A DNA stretch of 64,000 bases from contig JBBBDQ010001923.1 in NCBI GenBank assembly GCA_037127315.1, positions 78,501 to 142,500 on the forward strand, read 5' to 3'. Both the position numbers and the translations under genes were made by a program. The DNA comes from Ascarosepion bandense (taxonomy: Eukaryota; Mollusca; Cephalopoda; Sepiida; Sepiidae). Shown piece by piece: positions 24,696 to 35,376 of the stretch; the first letter of the stretch is position 1, and each line of letters opens with the position of its first letter. The notes beneath the pieces were generated by a model. That model was not told the origin of the DNA. It saw nothing but the letters and a program-made list of their open reading frames with translations, and did no database searches.

Positions 24696-25600
24696 GTGTG
24701 TGACTTACAAGAAATAATGAAACATCAAGCTACTGACAATGAAATCCAAACATTCAAAGACCAACTGAAAACATATACAATAAATAAAAAGGACACTATA
24801 TTATGCGACACGTCATTACCTTTCCCACGACCTTTTGTGACAGAAAAGCTCAGAAAATTGGTATTTGACACTCTGCATAACCTGTCACACCCGGGAATAG
24901 CAGCTTCCAGAAAAATGATAAAATCTCGATATTATTGGCCGAATATAGACAAATCAATAAAAGCTTGGTGCACAGAATGCCAGCATTGCCAACAAGCAAA
25001 AGTCATAAGACTCACGAAGAGCGAAGTAAGTCAATTTGAATTACCTTCTAGCCATTTTGAAACCGTACATGTTGACATTGTCAATCCCTTACCACCTGTA
25101 AAAAACCAAGCGGACTCTTACTTTTCACCTTACCGAAATTCATCGACATGCATCGACAGAAGCACGAGGTGGATAGAGGCATGCCCAATAACGGAAATTA
25201 CGGCGAAATCTGTATCAATGGCCTTTGTCAATCTGTGGATCTCCTGATTCGGGGTTTCTCTTCATGTCATTACAGACAGTGGAAGCCAATTTGAATCTGA
25301 ACTATTCACAGAAATATCAAAAATAATAGGTTTCCACAAATTAAGAACAACAGCCTACCATTCACAAATGAATGGACTAGTAGAGAGAGCTCACAGAACC
25401 TTAAAAACTGCTGTAATAGCCAGGAAAGAATCATGGTTATCAGCTCTCCCTATTGTTCTTCTAGGAATGAGAATAACTCCCAACAAATCAAACTATTCTC
25501 CATTCACCGCAGTAATGGGAACTCACGCACAAATTCTCCGATTATTGATCGACCCTAACAAAAATGAAAACGAGACAACAAACTCACAAGTTTAAATTTT
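24696..25600 (+). pseudogene. Gypsy integrase
   Basis: HHCC zinc-binding domain: LHNLSHPGIAASRKMIKSR, YYWPNIDKSIKAWCTECQHC. The catalytic core has VHVDIVNPLPP (first Asp), HVITDSGSQFESE (second Asp, after a stop at 25246) and HSQMNGLVERAHRTLKTAV (Glu). The mutated CIDRSTRWIEACPITEI stands for the usual DRSTRW segment. The final frame 25611-26018 gives the C-terminal beta-barrel region (WLRIDRVRKPLEAPYTGPYQ and KVSIDRLKPAYI). Confidence 0.82.
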
Positions 25601-26128
25601 AACCGACGAAATGCAGAAATTTGATATGGACAAATTATCCAGCGGATACCTACATTCAACACCTAATTCCTACATCCCAAAAGATTTACAGACATGTAAA
25701 AGTATTTGGTTAAGAATTGACAGAGTAAGAAAACCGTTGGAAGCCCCATACACAGGTCCTTATCAAGTAATAAGTTGTCACAAAAAATATTTTACTATAA
25801 AAAAATCAGACGACGTCCATAGTAAAGTCTCAATAGACAGATTAAAACCAGCGTACATTGTTGAAAATATGAAATCAAAAGATCCCATCGTATCAAGACA
25901 GGATTTCAATAACTCCCCATCTTGTACTGAGGAAACTAACGGAAACAAACCAAAAATGAAAACTAAGTCCAGTAGAACAGTTAAATGGAAAAAAGAAAAC
26001 ACATATTTTTATTTCTAAAAAAAAAAAAGGGAAAGAAAACAGCAAAACAGAACGAAAAAAAATATTTTTTTTAAAAAAGCGACAACAGATTAAAAAAAAA
26101 AACACTCCGTTTTTGGGGGCAAAAGTTA

Positions 26129-26898
26129 TGTCGTGATACCGACCAAGCAAAAGCGAGACTGGATGTTGGTTCTATGCCGACCAGAAAGCGAATGAATAAA
26201 AATCATCTCCACACAGGTAGATTCGTGCAGATGTTCCGGTTGAAAAATAAAAATTAACCAAATATAAAATTACCATTTCGTGAGCCTAAGCGAATTTTAT
26301 TTGCCAGTCAATGGGAAGCTCAGAATCAAATTCAAGTATGAAAATCCAAAACAAGCTGTTTTGATCCAAAAGGCAGATATAAAAAGTGGAGACAAAACAT
26401 TGTTAGACAGACCGGAGGAGACCAATGAGCTGATTAGTTTCTCCCTTAACTTAAGTCAAGTGGCTACAATGCTGACCTGTTTCTTTCCTCCTCCCTGTCT
26501 CAAAAGTACTTACTGACCCCTTCAATGACATTCCTCAAAGTACTTACTGACCTTAGAAGCGGCAACTTCAAAATGAACATCCCCTTACCTTCAAGATGTT
26601 TCCACACACCTAAGCCTTTAATCTTTTTCATTATTTGTCATGAACAATTCTAACCTCAGTTGGACTTTTATTTCAAGTATTACTTTATTTGTAAAACATT
26701 AATTGAAATGTATATATATAAATGTTATTTTATACTCAAATTGCCTTTCTTGATTTTATAATCATTTTATGAATTATAGTGGGCTATCTTCCCACAAGGC
26801 CAAATTCCATTAACCTGCATGGTATACAAATTACCCTTCACCAGAACGAAATCCTACTACTACTAGAAAAGAATAAATAAGAAGATATACCCACTATA
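26129..26898 (+). repeat. 3' LTR of the gypsy element
   Basis: 770 bp copy of 21153-21925, starting TGTCGTGATACCGACC and ending ACCCACTATA, followed by AGAT. Preceded by a purine-rich GGGGGCAAAAG tract. Confidence 0.85.
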
Positions 26899-27039
26899 AG
26901 ATAATTGTGTTCTAATCACTTTTGCTTAATTCTTTTTTCTTCTTTCTCTTGGCTTCTTACCAATTTTGTATCAGGTATTTTTTATTTTTTCTAGTGTAAA
27001 TCTACACTAAAATTTGTTTTAATCTACAGATTGGATTGG

Positions 27040-27315
27040 GTAAATTGCCAACATATTATATTACATCACTCCTTATATCTGCCACTTAACCCCCAGACTG
27101 CAACCCCTTTGATTTTTATTTGTGGCGCGCAGTTGAGCAAGAGACTAAAAAAACTCCTTGTAACACCAATAACACCAAAGATGAACTGAAAGCAAGGATT
27201 ATGACAGCATTCACCAACTTAAACAAGTAGATCATCCAGAAGAGATGATAAAGATTCCAAAGTCATCTGGAAGCCATGGTTAAAGTCAATGGCGATTTTA
27301 TTGAATTAATTTACT
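27040..27315 (+). mobile_element. Mariner/Tc1-like transposase C-terminal relic
   Basis: Combining decayed frames from about 27085, the sequence reads PLDFYLWRAVEQETKKTPC, later KDELKARIMTAFTNLNK and SHLEAMVKVNGDFIE. This matches the C-terminal part of mariner-family transposases (PDxNPxDFYxW, then KxEL...AF..L......QR...R...V...G). Frame breaks occur near 27110 and 27240. Terminal inverted repeats were not found. The gypsy element at 21.15-26.9 kb ends 140 bp away. Confidence 0.6.
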
Positions 27316-27479
27316 CTTTGGTATACGTAAAAGATAGTTAGTAGAACAAACAGTGTGAGAAATGGTGGAAGAAGAGATTGTGGAGAGATCACAATCATTG
27401 TGGAGTTTCACCGTAGTAGCAGGGAATAACAAAAAATTACCAAATTTATCTATTGTTATTCATACATGACATTTTGGCA

Positions 27480-28310
27480 TTGCTTAAAAAGGCCATCTGT
27501 TTTTCTACGTTTGATCTTAGGGTGGATTATTGCCATAGACAGAGCAGATAAGGAGAAAACAGCTTTAGTTTGTCAATTCAGGGTCAGGCCATTTGCTTGA
27601 CTGGAGCTCCAGCAATGTTCTTAAAATTAATGGAAGAATTTGCAATGGCTTATATTGATAGGATACTGACAATTTCCAAGAAGCCAAGTGAGCAGCTCCA
27701 GCATCTGCAGATTATGTTTGACCACTTGAGAAAGCAAAGTCTAAAGTTAAAGCTGCCAAAATGCCAGTTTGTTAAGGATGAAGTTAATTAGTTGGGTTTT
27801 TTCATTAATAAGAACATAGTAAAAACTGATATAGACAAGATAAAAATAATAAGATCCATGACAAAGCCATCTACAGTGAAGAGAAAACTAAAACTAAAAA
27901 TCACTCAAACTAAAACTAAAATCACCTGACTGGTGAATGAGATATTCCCTGGATTTGAAGCATCTTTAGAACTGGTAACTGATAACGTGCCAGACAACAT
28001 GAAAGTTGTGATGGTCCATGCTGTGAAAAGCTTGAATATGCATCACTTCACCCTACTAATTCCAAGGTAATGCAAAGATGAAACATTTCCAGATTCTTGG
28101 GAGACATGTTAGACACACTGTCTGAGGATAGAGAATGAAATTGCCTGAAACATTACTCACTTTGTGAAAATAATAAAAAATAAACTCAACAAGACTATCA
28201 ATACAGTTCACAATGGATAGCATTCCTGAATTAACATCTTGAATAGAGCAAGGGTTCAAGATATCCATATAATGCAAGGCAACATTCAATGGACAATTCC
28301 TCAAAGTCAA
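27480..28310 (+). mobile_element. Second gypsy family, RT and integrase relic
   Basis: FSTFDLRVDYCHRQ near 27508 corresponds to the FSxxDLxSGYHQ motif of RT. The frame 27570-27791 holds LTGAPAMFLKLMEEF, AYIDRILTISKKPSEQLQHL (YIDDI has become YIDRI) and LKLPKCQFVKDEVN. From about 27950, FEASLELVTDNVPDNMKVVM and LNMHHF match an integrase core (second catalytic Asp kept). Deletions have removed the connection, RNase H and zinc-binding parts. Confidence 0.6.
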
Positions 28311-28334
28311 CTACCACCAGCTACACAGTATACT

Positions 28335-29100
28335 AAAAAAGGTATCATATACTGTCTACAACATCAAGCAAAAGTCATAAATGTTGACCCAGAGATATGA
28401 AATGGTCAGTATAAGCAGTATCCTACAATGCAACAACTACCCTGGGTACATGAGAGCAGCCTCCACAAACTGGGATAGAAGGGTACAAGATGATAACACC
28501 ACTCAGAAAAACAGCCATAGTAAGATTCAGTCAGTCAGTTAAGTGTCATACGTGATACACGCTTGGGCGATCATGTCTCGAAAGAGACATGACTAACTGG
28601 GGAGAAGATTATCCTGCAGTAGGTTGCCATTACTTTCTGCAGTAGACTGGTTGCCGACCAAGGCTACAGAACCCAATCTGTCCTGTTATTTAACCCATAA
28701 CTGGAAGGAATAGACGGATTAATACCTTTCCCAAGGGTATTTGCGCGTAAGTGCCTACCTGAAAACCTTATAAGAAAAGATACAAAAGGTGTGTGGTTCA
28801 TACAACATCAAGCCAAATGGTCTTACTCAGAAGAGATGTTGGCATAATGTTTGCATTTTTAAAAACTATATGTATGCCATCTTGTGCAATTGTGGCTAGA
28901 CATATAAAAGAGAAACAGGTCACCTCCTTAAGAGAAGACTGCAGGAGCACTATAAGGCCATAACACAAGCGAAAATAGAAAAAATTAGGAATGGCTAGTA
29001 ATATATGAAAACAAAAAGGGAAATCATCACTCTCTGTGATATGAACTTAAAATAATAAAGAACATCAATGGAAAATATAAAAACTTAAGGAATCAACACA
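28335..29100 (+). mobile_element. Penelope-like element relic with GIY-YIG endonuclease, split by a SINE
   Basis: 28340-28525 and 28765-29100 match, piece by piece, the minus-strand PLE at 60965-60200 (for example AATGGTCAGTATAAGCAGTA and CTACAATG). The plus translation near 28880-28990 reads YAILCNCG, a stop, TYKRETGHLLKRRLQEHYKA, a decayed CxCG.xYIGETxRxLKxRLxEH signature of PLE GIY-YIG domains. A family A SINE sits between the halves. Confidence 0.6.
28526..28760 (-). mobile_element. tRNA-derived SINE, family A copy 3 (nested in a PLE)
   Basis: Starts with the family tail in reverse (CAGTCAGTTAAGTGTCATACG), then the inverted CATGTCTCGAAAGAGACATG module, GTAGGTTGCCATTACTTTCT and GGGTATTTGCGCGTAAGTG. 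It lacks the tRNA-like head, so it is 5'-truncated. Confidence 0.65.
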
Positions 29101-29449
29101 TATAGGCTACAAAAATCTTCTGAGCCAGTCAAATATAGATATACAATATGAGGACCTGTAATACAGAAAACTAGAGAAAAACTACAATAACAAAAAATTA
29201 TAATATGAGTTCTGATAAAAATGGTTACTGGAACAAAGTGTTAAGTGACTTGAGCCAAAGAGCCAAAGACTACAGCAGAGGAATTGGTTTGGTTTGTTTT
29301 ACATTTCCTATCAACTTAAATGGGTTATTTAATGCCGACAAGATTTTTAAATAGATTTGTATGAATAGAATATGTATTCTTTGTAAGAAATCAATTTGTA
29401 GATCAGATTTTACTTTTGCAAATCACGTTTTGTCAAGAGTCAAATGTAT

Positions 29450-29720
29450 TTACGTTATTTACATTTTTCAGACTGTTGTCCTCATCTTTATTGCCATGCT
29501 TACAATGTTTTGACTGTTGTATGCTCCAGCCTTTTAAAGTGCTAAGAATTTTGAACTGAACCCTTTATTTTGATCACTAGGGTATATTCTCATTCCATGT
29601 GCGATGCTACTTCCAGATGCCATGTAGTTATCTCCCTTTAACTCAACTCTCTAAGTTATTTGTTCACCACTGCTGAAACCAGGTATGGAACTCTTTGGGT
29701 AAAGTCACTGGAACTAACCA
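29450..29720 (-). repeat. Hammerhead-like dispersed repeat, copy 3, with upstream module
   Basis: Minus-strand order: upstream module 29720-29550 (AAAGGGTTCAGTTCAAAATT and related words shared with 59650-59830), a decayed AAAAGGCTGGAGCATACAAC, then AGTCAAAACATTGTAAGCAT and AAAGATGAGGACAACAGTCT, ending near AATGTAAATAAC at 29452. The CTGAAGA box 1 is lost in this copy. Confidence 0.5.
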
Positions 29721-29769
29721 ATGCCTATATCCACTGGGCTATATGTCCTTGAGGAGACATAGCCCAGTG

Positions 29770-30375
29770 GATATAGGCATAGTAAGATTCCTAGATATTT
29801 TATTTGTTGGATTATGGGAATTAAGTGTCCATCAAGGTAGTAGGCTAATTTTTGTTTTTTGTTTTTTTCAAAAACACATACAGTTTTTGTTTTGGAGAAA
29901 TCAGTTGTCCATTGTTCTATCTTGTTTAAACATTGTTTGTACATATCTTTCAAGGGAAGGCATATTTGGCAATTATTGAGAGATCATCTACATATAGGAA
30001 TTTTTCAATATTAACAATTTTGATAATACAATTTATTTTGAGAATATGGGAATATGTAACTAATTAAATGCTACCTCTTGTTTGTGTGTATATGATGTGT
30101 TTCCACTTTGTACTTTGAATGTTCAGTTTTGATAGGAAGTTTTGAATAAATATAGCCATTCTTACTTTCATTCATATCTTCTGCATGTCATTTAAGATAC
30201 CATGTATTTATGTGGTGTCATAGGATTTTTCAAGATCAAAGAATATGGATACCACATGATGACCTTGAACAAAGCCATCATAAATAAAGGATTATAGCTG
30301 TATTAGTTGATCATTGGTTCCTTGTTTTTTCTGGAATCGACTTTGGTAGCTAAATAAGAGATTGTTTCTTTCCAG
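29770..30375 (-). mobile_element. Jockey-type LINE reverse transcriptase relic (third family)
   Basis: Minus translation in pieces: FAYQSRFQKKQGTNDQLIQL near 30350-30290, VVSIFFDLEKSYDTT near 30255 (the DLExAYDTxW motif of RT), FLYVDDLSIIAKYAFP near 30000 (YxDD intact), then LNKIEQWTTDFSKTKTVCVF and LDGHLIPIIQQIKYLGI at 29929-29790. Several stops. 30380-31400 beyond it shows nothing I can name. Confidence 0.6.
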
Positions 30376-30379
30376 GTAC

Positions 30380-31405
30380 CACATTAGTCAAGCATTTACC
30401 GTTATCTTTATTGTCATGCAAATGCAACTTGTTAGTGAAATGGGTCAAGTTTGTTGGGTTGGAATAGTCTTTGCTGTGCTTATGAATTGGAACAATTACA
30501 GATTTGTAGTGAACACAAAATTAAAAGTAACTATCTTCTCTTCTTCATTTTTACAAAAATTCACAATTACATGTGTAATGCAAATTTTAACAAATAGGAA
30601 AAGGACTGACCTCGTACTAAAAGAAAAAGATGAAGCCAGCTTTTGCAATCCAAAGTTAAATTAATTTCCTAATCAATGGAAGGAAGCGATTTGAAAAACT
30701 GAGAGAAAAGTTAGCAATCCAGTGTAAAAAACTAAATGGCTATAAAAACACAAAGAAAGTCAAATCAGTCAGTCGAATGAGAGCAAAAATTAGAGACAAG
30801 ACCACAAGAGGTGACTAAAGAAATTTTAATCTGCTGACCCAGACATAAAGTTCTATCACACATTTGGTTCCCCTTCATCACTCATGCTATTTTAATTTTG
30901 CCTCTTCTTCTCCATCCTCAATAGTTCCATAGCCAAAGAAGATGATGATGACAGCATCAACAACAACAAGATACTTCAACAGAATCCTAAAAAATAACGT
31001 CTGATACGTACAATTTTCTTTATAGCTTCACCCTCATTTTCACGTTCTCACCAGCCATAAAAAATAGGAAAGAAAAACAGATTTTATTAGTAACCTGTTA
31101 ATCTTTCTGCATGCACACATTCTGCTACATACAATTACAAGCTCTGGATTGACTTGACTCCATACTATTATTTCACCTTGCTCTAACAAATTGATTAACT
31201 ACGTACATTTTCTCTTTGAACATTTAACTCCTACAAATTCATGTTATTCTGTTCTGCTAATAAAACTCTACTTTAAACATACAAACAAAATATTTTATTC
31301 TTCCACATTCAACGTCCACTTTCACCTTCTGATGATCCTAATAAATCTTAAGTTGTAGGGAGTTTGGTTATGTTGCTCAGCATCTCTCTCGGCATGAGGG
31401 CGTTC
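30380..31405. other. Intronic sequence, nothing recognisable
   Basis: Contains a 100-codon open frame (30362-30664) without motifs. GAAGATGATGATGACAGCAT is a short simple stretch near 30940. No feature that I can support. Confidence 0.4.
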
Positions 31406-31410
31406 GTCCA

Positions 31411-31510
31411 GCAGTGAACGGTCAACTCGGAACTGGTACAGACCGGGGGAATCCAACTGTCTAATTAAAGCAAAGCATCGTGTGGCCGGTCGACTATGAC
31501 TCTCTTAAGG
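31411..31510 (+). pseudogene. 28S rRNA gene fragment, upstream flank of the R2 insertion
   Basis: GCAGTGAACGGTCAACTCGG, AACTGGTACAGACC, GGGGGAATCCAACTGTCTAA and TTAAAGCAAAGCATCG match the conserved 28S segment upstream of the R2 target. After GTGGCCGGTCG the sequence jumps at about 31492 to ACTATGACTCTCTTAAGG, the 18 bp just before the R2 cleavage site. Roughly 80-100 nt of 28S that normally lies between is missing. No further rRNA sequence is seen upstream of about 31405. Confidence 0.88.
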
Positions 31511-34500
31511 AAGGGTTTACGTTAGCTGGGCTGCCCCCACTGCTCTGATCTACTCTGGATGACAGTGGTTCTCGTGTTTTCTCTTCCCTCCAACAGGCGT
31601 AGCTGGAAGGCAGGCAGGTGGGGGGAGGGCGAGTCCCCACTGAGACCATCTGTGTAGGCGGCGCGGCGCTGTCCTCTCGCAGGGGGTGGCTTGGTCCAGG
31701 TCCACCGCCTCGCGGTTCCCGCCGGGCGGACACCCAGTCGTGCCAAGCGGCCTGGCCGTCCTCCAGAGACATTAAACCTGGGGTGCTGCGCTCCCACAAT
31801 GCGCCGTTTGCCGCGGGGCTACCTACCCCCTCCGAACGTACTAAACCTGGTAGAGGGTCCACAAACAGAATGCCTTGACAACCCCCTGCTAATCAGCGGG
31901 TATCAGCCGGTAACGACATGGAACGTCCCCTCGACAATGTCCGTGCCGATCCTATGCCTCAGTCCCCCCGTTGGAGCTGCCCGGTATGCTCGGCGGTTTC
32001 GAGATGCCAGCAGGCCTGTCCAACCACATCCGCCAACGACACCCAGAAGCCTGGAATGAAATAAAGAAGAAACGCGATGCCTCCTATCGCTCGCGCACCC
32101 GCAAATACGCTCGATGGTCCCCCAGGAGCTAGAGTGAATGGCGGTGCTGGAGCTGGAAGCATCTGCCTGCAACGCCCCCGTCAACGCATATATTGTTCAG
32201 TTCATGTCACGAAAGGCTGATGCAATAAGCTCCAGGAGACGGAAGGACGACTACAAAGCCATCCTACACTCGCTCAAAAATTCGCACAATCCCGACCGGT
32301 CTATTGACCAAATCGCAGCAGTCTCCACATGCGGCACCCAAGAAACAGACCCAGTGCCACTTCCATCGGCACAAAAGGGAACCAAAACATGGTCCAGTAG
32401 GGAAATAAACATACTCTTTATGCTAACCTGGTCCCCCTACTACCCGGTCGCACGATGCTAGCTATCAGGTCTAAAAGGAAAAGGATAGCCAAGGGACGAC
32501 AACCCAAGCCAATGGATTCCGCGACCCGAGTGAGAGAAGAGCAGGAGTAGACAGAGACGGTACAAAGAGCCAACAAACAAGAAACATCTGACCCCGAAGA
32601 TGCGTACACCAACATCACTGAGTACGCCACTAGCCTACTGCCTAAAATCGCCGACCCTGAAATTAGGGCGATCACCGAAAGAGCGCTCGATGAGCAGGAC
32701 GGATTCGCCAGACTATACTACAGAATATTCCCAAAAAACCGAACACTCAGGAAACGCTCGATCCCTGCGGTAAAGGAGGGGCTAAAGAGTAAGCGCTCCC
32801 AACGCGCCCAAGTTTATAACTTCCTCCAACGCCTACATGAACGCATCCCAAAGTCAGTCGCAGAAAGAGTCCTCGACAGCGATCTCTCCTATGAGGGACT
32901 CGTGGCCGAGCAAGCCTTCAAAGACGAGGACTTCCTGCGTGCATGGAAACCAGTGTTTGAGCGTGACTGCTTGGTTCAACCTGAGATCAAACCAAGCGAG
33001 CACACACTACCCGAAACTATTTCTCCGATTACAGTCGACGATGTCACAGCCATTTTAACACCACTATCAATTTTCCGGGATATTCCCGTCGAGCTGACCG
33101 CCTTCCTTTTCAATCTGCTGTTGCTGAGGGGCCCACCACAATTCTGGGGGAAATATGGAAACATCTTTACGTCCCGGGTCACGTTCATCAAAAAAGTAGA
33201 CGTGCCTGGTGATCCCCTAGAGTTCCCCCCCATCGCCATCGAGAATTACTTCGTGAGAGTATTCCACCGGATACTGGCTCAGCGGTTAGAGGCATCCATC
33301 CCAACACACCAAGACCAAGTGGGGTTCAAGCGCCTCGATGGGATTGCTTCTAATATCCTAAAACTGCATGCGGCGCCATCGCTTGCCCGCAGCAAACACA
33401 AAAACCTAGTGGTCGCGTCGGTCGACATCCGCAACGCCTTCGACTCCATCTCCCACGAAGTGGTTCTCGCGGCGTTTGAGAGGAGAGAGCTTCCTCCTCT
33501 TTTACTGGGGTATATTCGGGCGACCTTCAGGTGCAGTAGGTTATTGATTGGAGGGGACTTAATCCACCCTAAACACAGAGGCGTCAAGCAGGGAGATTCA
33601 CTTTCTCCACTGTTGTTCAATCTTGCCCTTGACACCGTCTTAGAAGGCAATGAAGAGTTCACTGTATCAATCGGCGGACTCGAGCTGAACCAGATGGCCT
33701 ATGCCGACGATCTGATTCTGTTCACGAGATCTGCGGAAGAAATGCAGAAGAGGCTGGACCGGTTATGGTCGGCCTTAGTCGACTCGGCCTAGACTTAAGT
33801 ATCGCCAAGTGTAATGTGTTGTCAATCCGCGGCAACAGGAAGGAGAAGTTCATCTATGTTGACAATGAGATCTCGCTCAGGGTCAAGGCACCGCTATCCC
33901 TGTGGCTACGGCCACCTCCCAGTTTCGTTAGTTGGGGGTGTGGTTTAACCACAGGGAGGTGGTCCATACGCCCCCGAGTTTGCCCCAATTGCTTCAGAGA
34001 CTCAACCGGGCTTACCTCAAGCCACAACAGAAGCTGATCATTTTGAAATCTTTCCTGCTGCCGCGTCTCCAGCATCAGATTACATTTGGACGATTTCGTA
34101 AGAAGGAACTAGTACAGGGAGATAAATCCATCAGATGCACGGTCCGCACATGGCTCAGGCTGCCTGCAGACTGCCCCAACTCTGCCATACACTGTCCAAC
34201 CAGATATGGTGGATTAGGCGTCAATTCACTTGAGTACTTAGTAACATCGCTAAACAATAGTCGGCTCCGCCTGATGTCCGAATCAGACGACGAAAACATC
34301 GCCATTGCCGCTCTTACGGCTATAAGGAATCTACTAACCTATCGCTATGCTGGGTCTATGACATGCTCCCTGGAGTCCCTGGTTGATGACCTTCACAAGA
34401 GGTTAGATACCAGATGTCTTCAGGGATATGAATGCATACCAGCTGTCAACAGCTGGCTTGAGCAAGCTCCAACTAAGCTCGCGGGGTTCGATTTCCAGGA

Positions 34501-35376
34501 GGCTGTAAGGGTACGGTTAGGCTGTATGGGCACGCCCACCCGTCTTTCCTGAATGGGGCGTAACGTATCTATAACCTGTAAATGTGGTGGTTCTGCTCGT
34601 ATGAGCTTGCCACACATCGCCCAAGCTTGTCCCATCCTCCACGGCCTCCGAACCAAACGGCATGATAACGTGGTCACCCATGAAGAGAACATCATAACGA
34701 AGCGAGGGTTCAAGGTCCACCAAGAGCAGAGGTTCCTGACCACACAAGGTCTACGCAAACCCGACCTCACGATCGTAGGCAAAAAGGACATAATCCTGCT
34801 GGATATACAAATCCGTTTTGACTCTGTAGTAGGTAGCCTAGAAACCTGCAACAGGGAAAAGGTGGCCAAGTATAACCAGCCCTATGTCCTCGACGCAGTG
34901 CGTTCGTGGGACGGGTCTGGTAAAAACATCGAGGTCATGGCTCTAACCTTCAACTGGCGGGGAGCGTTGGCACAATCATCCTACCAGGACTGTCTACGGA
35001 GCAAATTGCTGCGGTGGATGCATTTCGGGCCCATATCCCAGATGATACTCAGAGACACGGCTCGCATGCTCAGAGCATATTGGGCGGCCCCGGGGGGGGG
35101 GGCAACCCGGTTGTGCCATCAGAGGAAATCTTTCGCCCACCACAGTGAGAGATGGAATCGGTGATGTAGTCGGCTGGGCATGGATCGACACGGGACTAAC
35201 TCACCTAATCTTATATCGGTTAAAGGGAATATCACGCTGCTACCCACAGATGACATCAAACGCGCCCCACTTCCCCGCAGTGGCATTTGGGCAACGTTCG
35301 GTCAGGTCAAGGGCCAACGGCTAGAGAGGCGTGCCGGCACTAAAGCGCACTAAGCCGGCGGGTAGTAGCGGTGAGT
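31511..35376 (+). mobile_element. R2 non-LTR retrotransposon, full length, decayed
   Basis: Starts immediately after CTCTTAAGG and ends immediately before TAGCCAAATGCC, the exact R2 site in 28S rRNA genes. About 3.87 kb, markedly more GC-rich than its surroundings. One long coding region with few lesions: an N-terminal C2H2 zinc finger (31968-32035), Myb-like segments, R2-type RT and a restriction-like endonuclease. A 3' UTR of about 210 nt follows. R2 normally lives only in rDNA; here it is inside an intron of a protein-coding gene with only short 28S remnants around it. Confidence 0.92.
31935..35164 (+). pseudogene. R2 reverse transcriptase / endonuclease ORF (frameshifted)
   Basis: Domains in order. 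Zinc finger CPVC (31980) then, after a one-base frame change, GLSNHIRQRH. A Myb-like basic region: KKRDASYRSRTRKYARWS, then SRRRKDDYKAILHSL. RT frame 32902-33792: FHRILAQRLEASIPTHQDQ, VGFKRLDGIASNILKL, VASVDIRNAFDSISHEVVLA, KQGDSLSPLLFNLALD and MAYADDLILF with both catalytic Asp. Thumb and linker 33932-34552. After a single in-frame TGA (probably from TGG) the frame 34553-35164 has CKCGG...PHIAQACPILHG...RHDNVV, the CCHC knuckle, and LRKPDLTIVG...IILLDIQI, the PD-D endonuclease core. Frame changes near 32000, 32130 and 33790-33930. Not expected to be functional. Confidence 0.88.

Larger units (their letters stand above)
21153..26898 (+). mobile_element. Ty3/gypsy LTR retrotransposon, full length but inactivated
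   Basis: Two LTRs (21153-21925 and 26129-26898) flank about 4.2 kb of gag-pol. A 4-bp AGAT lies on both sides (21149-21152 and 26899-26902), consistent with a target duplication. TGGAGACCACTG at 21929 is a plausible primer-binding site, and GGGGGCAAAAG before 26129 a polypurine tract. Domain order is gag, protease, RT, RNase H, integrase, as in Ty3/gypsy. Stops near 22201, 22297, 22741, 24424, 24627, 25246 and 25594 plus a frame change near 23560 disable it. Intron 1, antisense to the host gene. Confidence 0.88.

Noticed and set aside
31341..31400. Extension of 28S similarity upstream (GGAGTTTGGTTATG)
   Set aside because: The similar conserved 28S word lies downstream, not upstream, of the R2 site in real rRNA, so the match is chance.
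31494..32461. Several long open frames on both strands at the start of the R2 element
   Set aside because: GC-rich DNA leaves few stops by chance. Only the zinc-finger and Myb-like frame agrees with the R2 protein.
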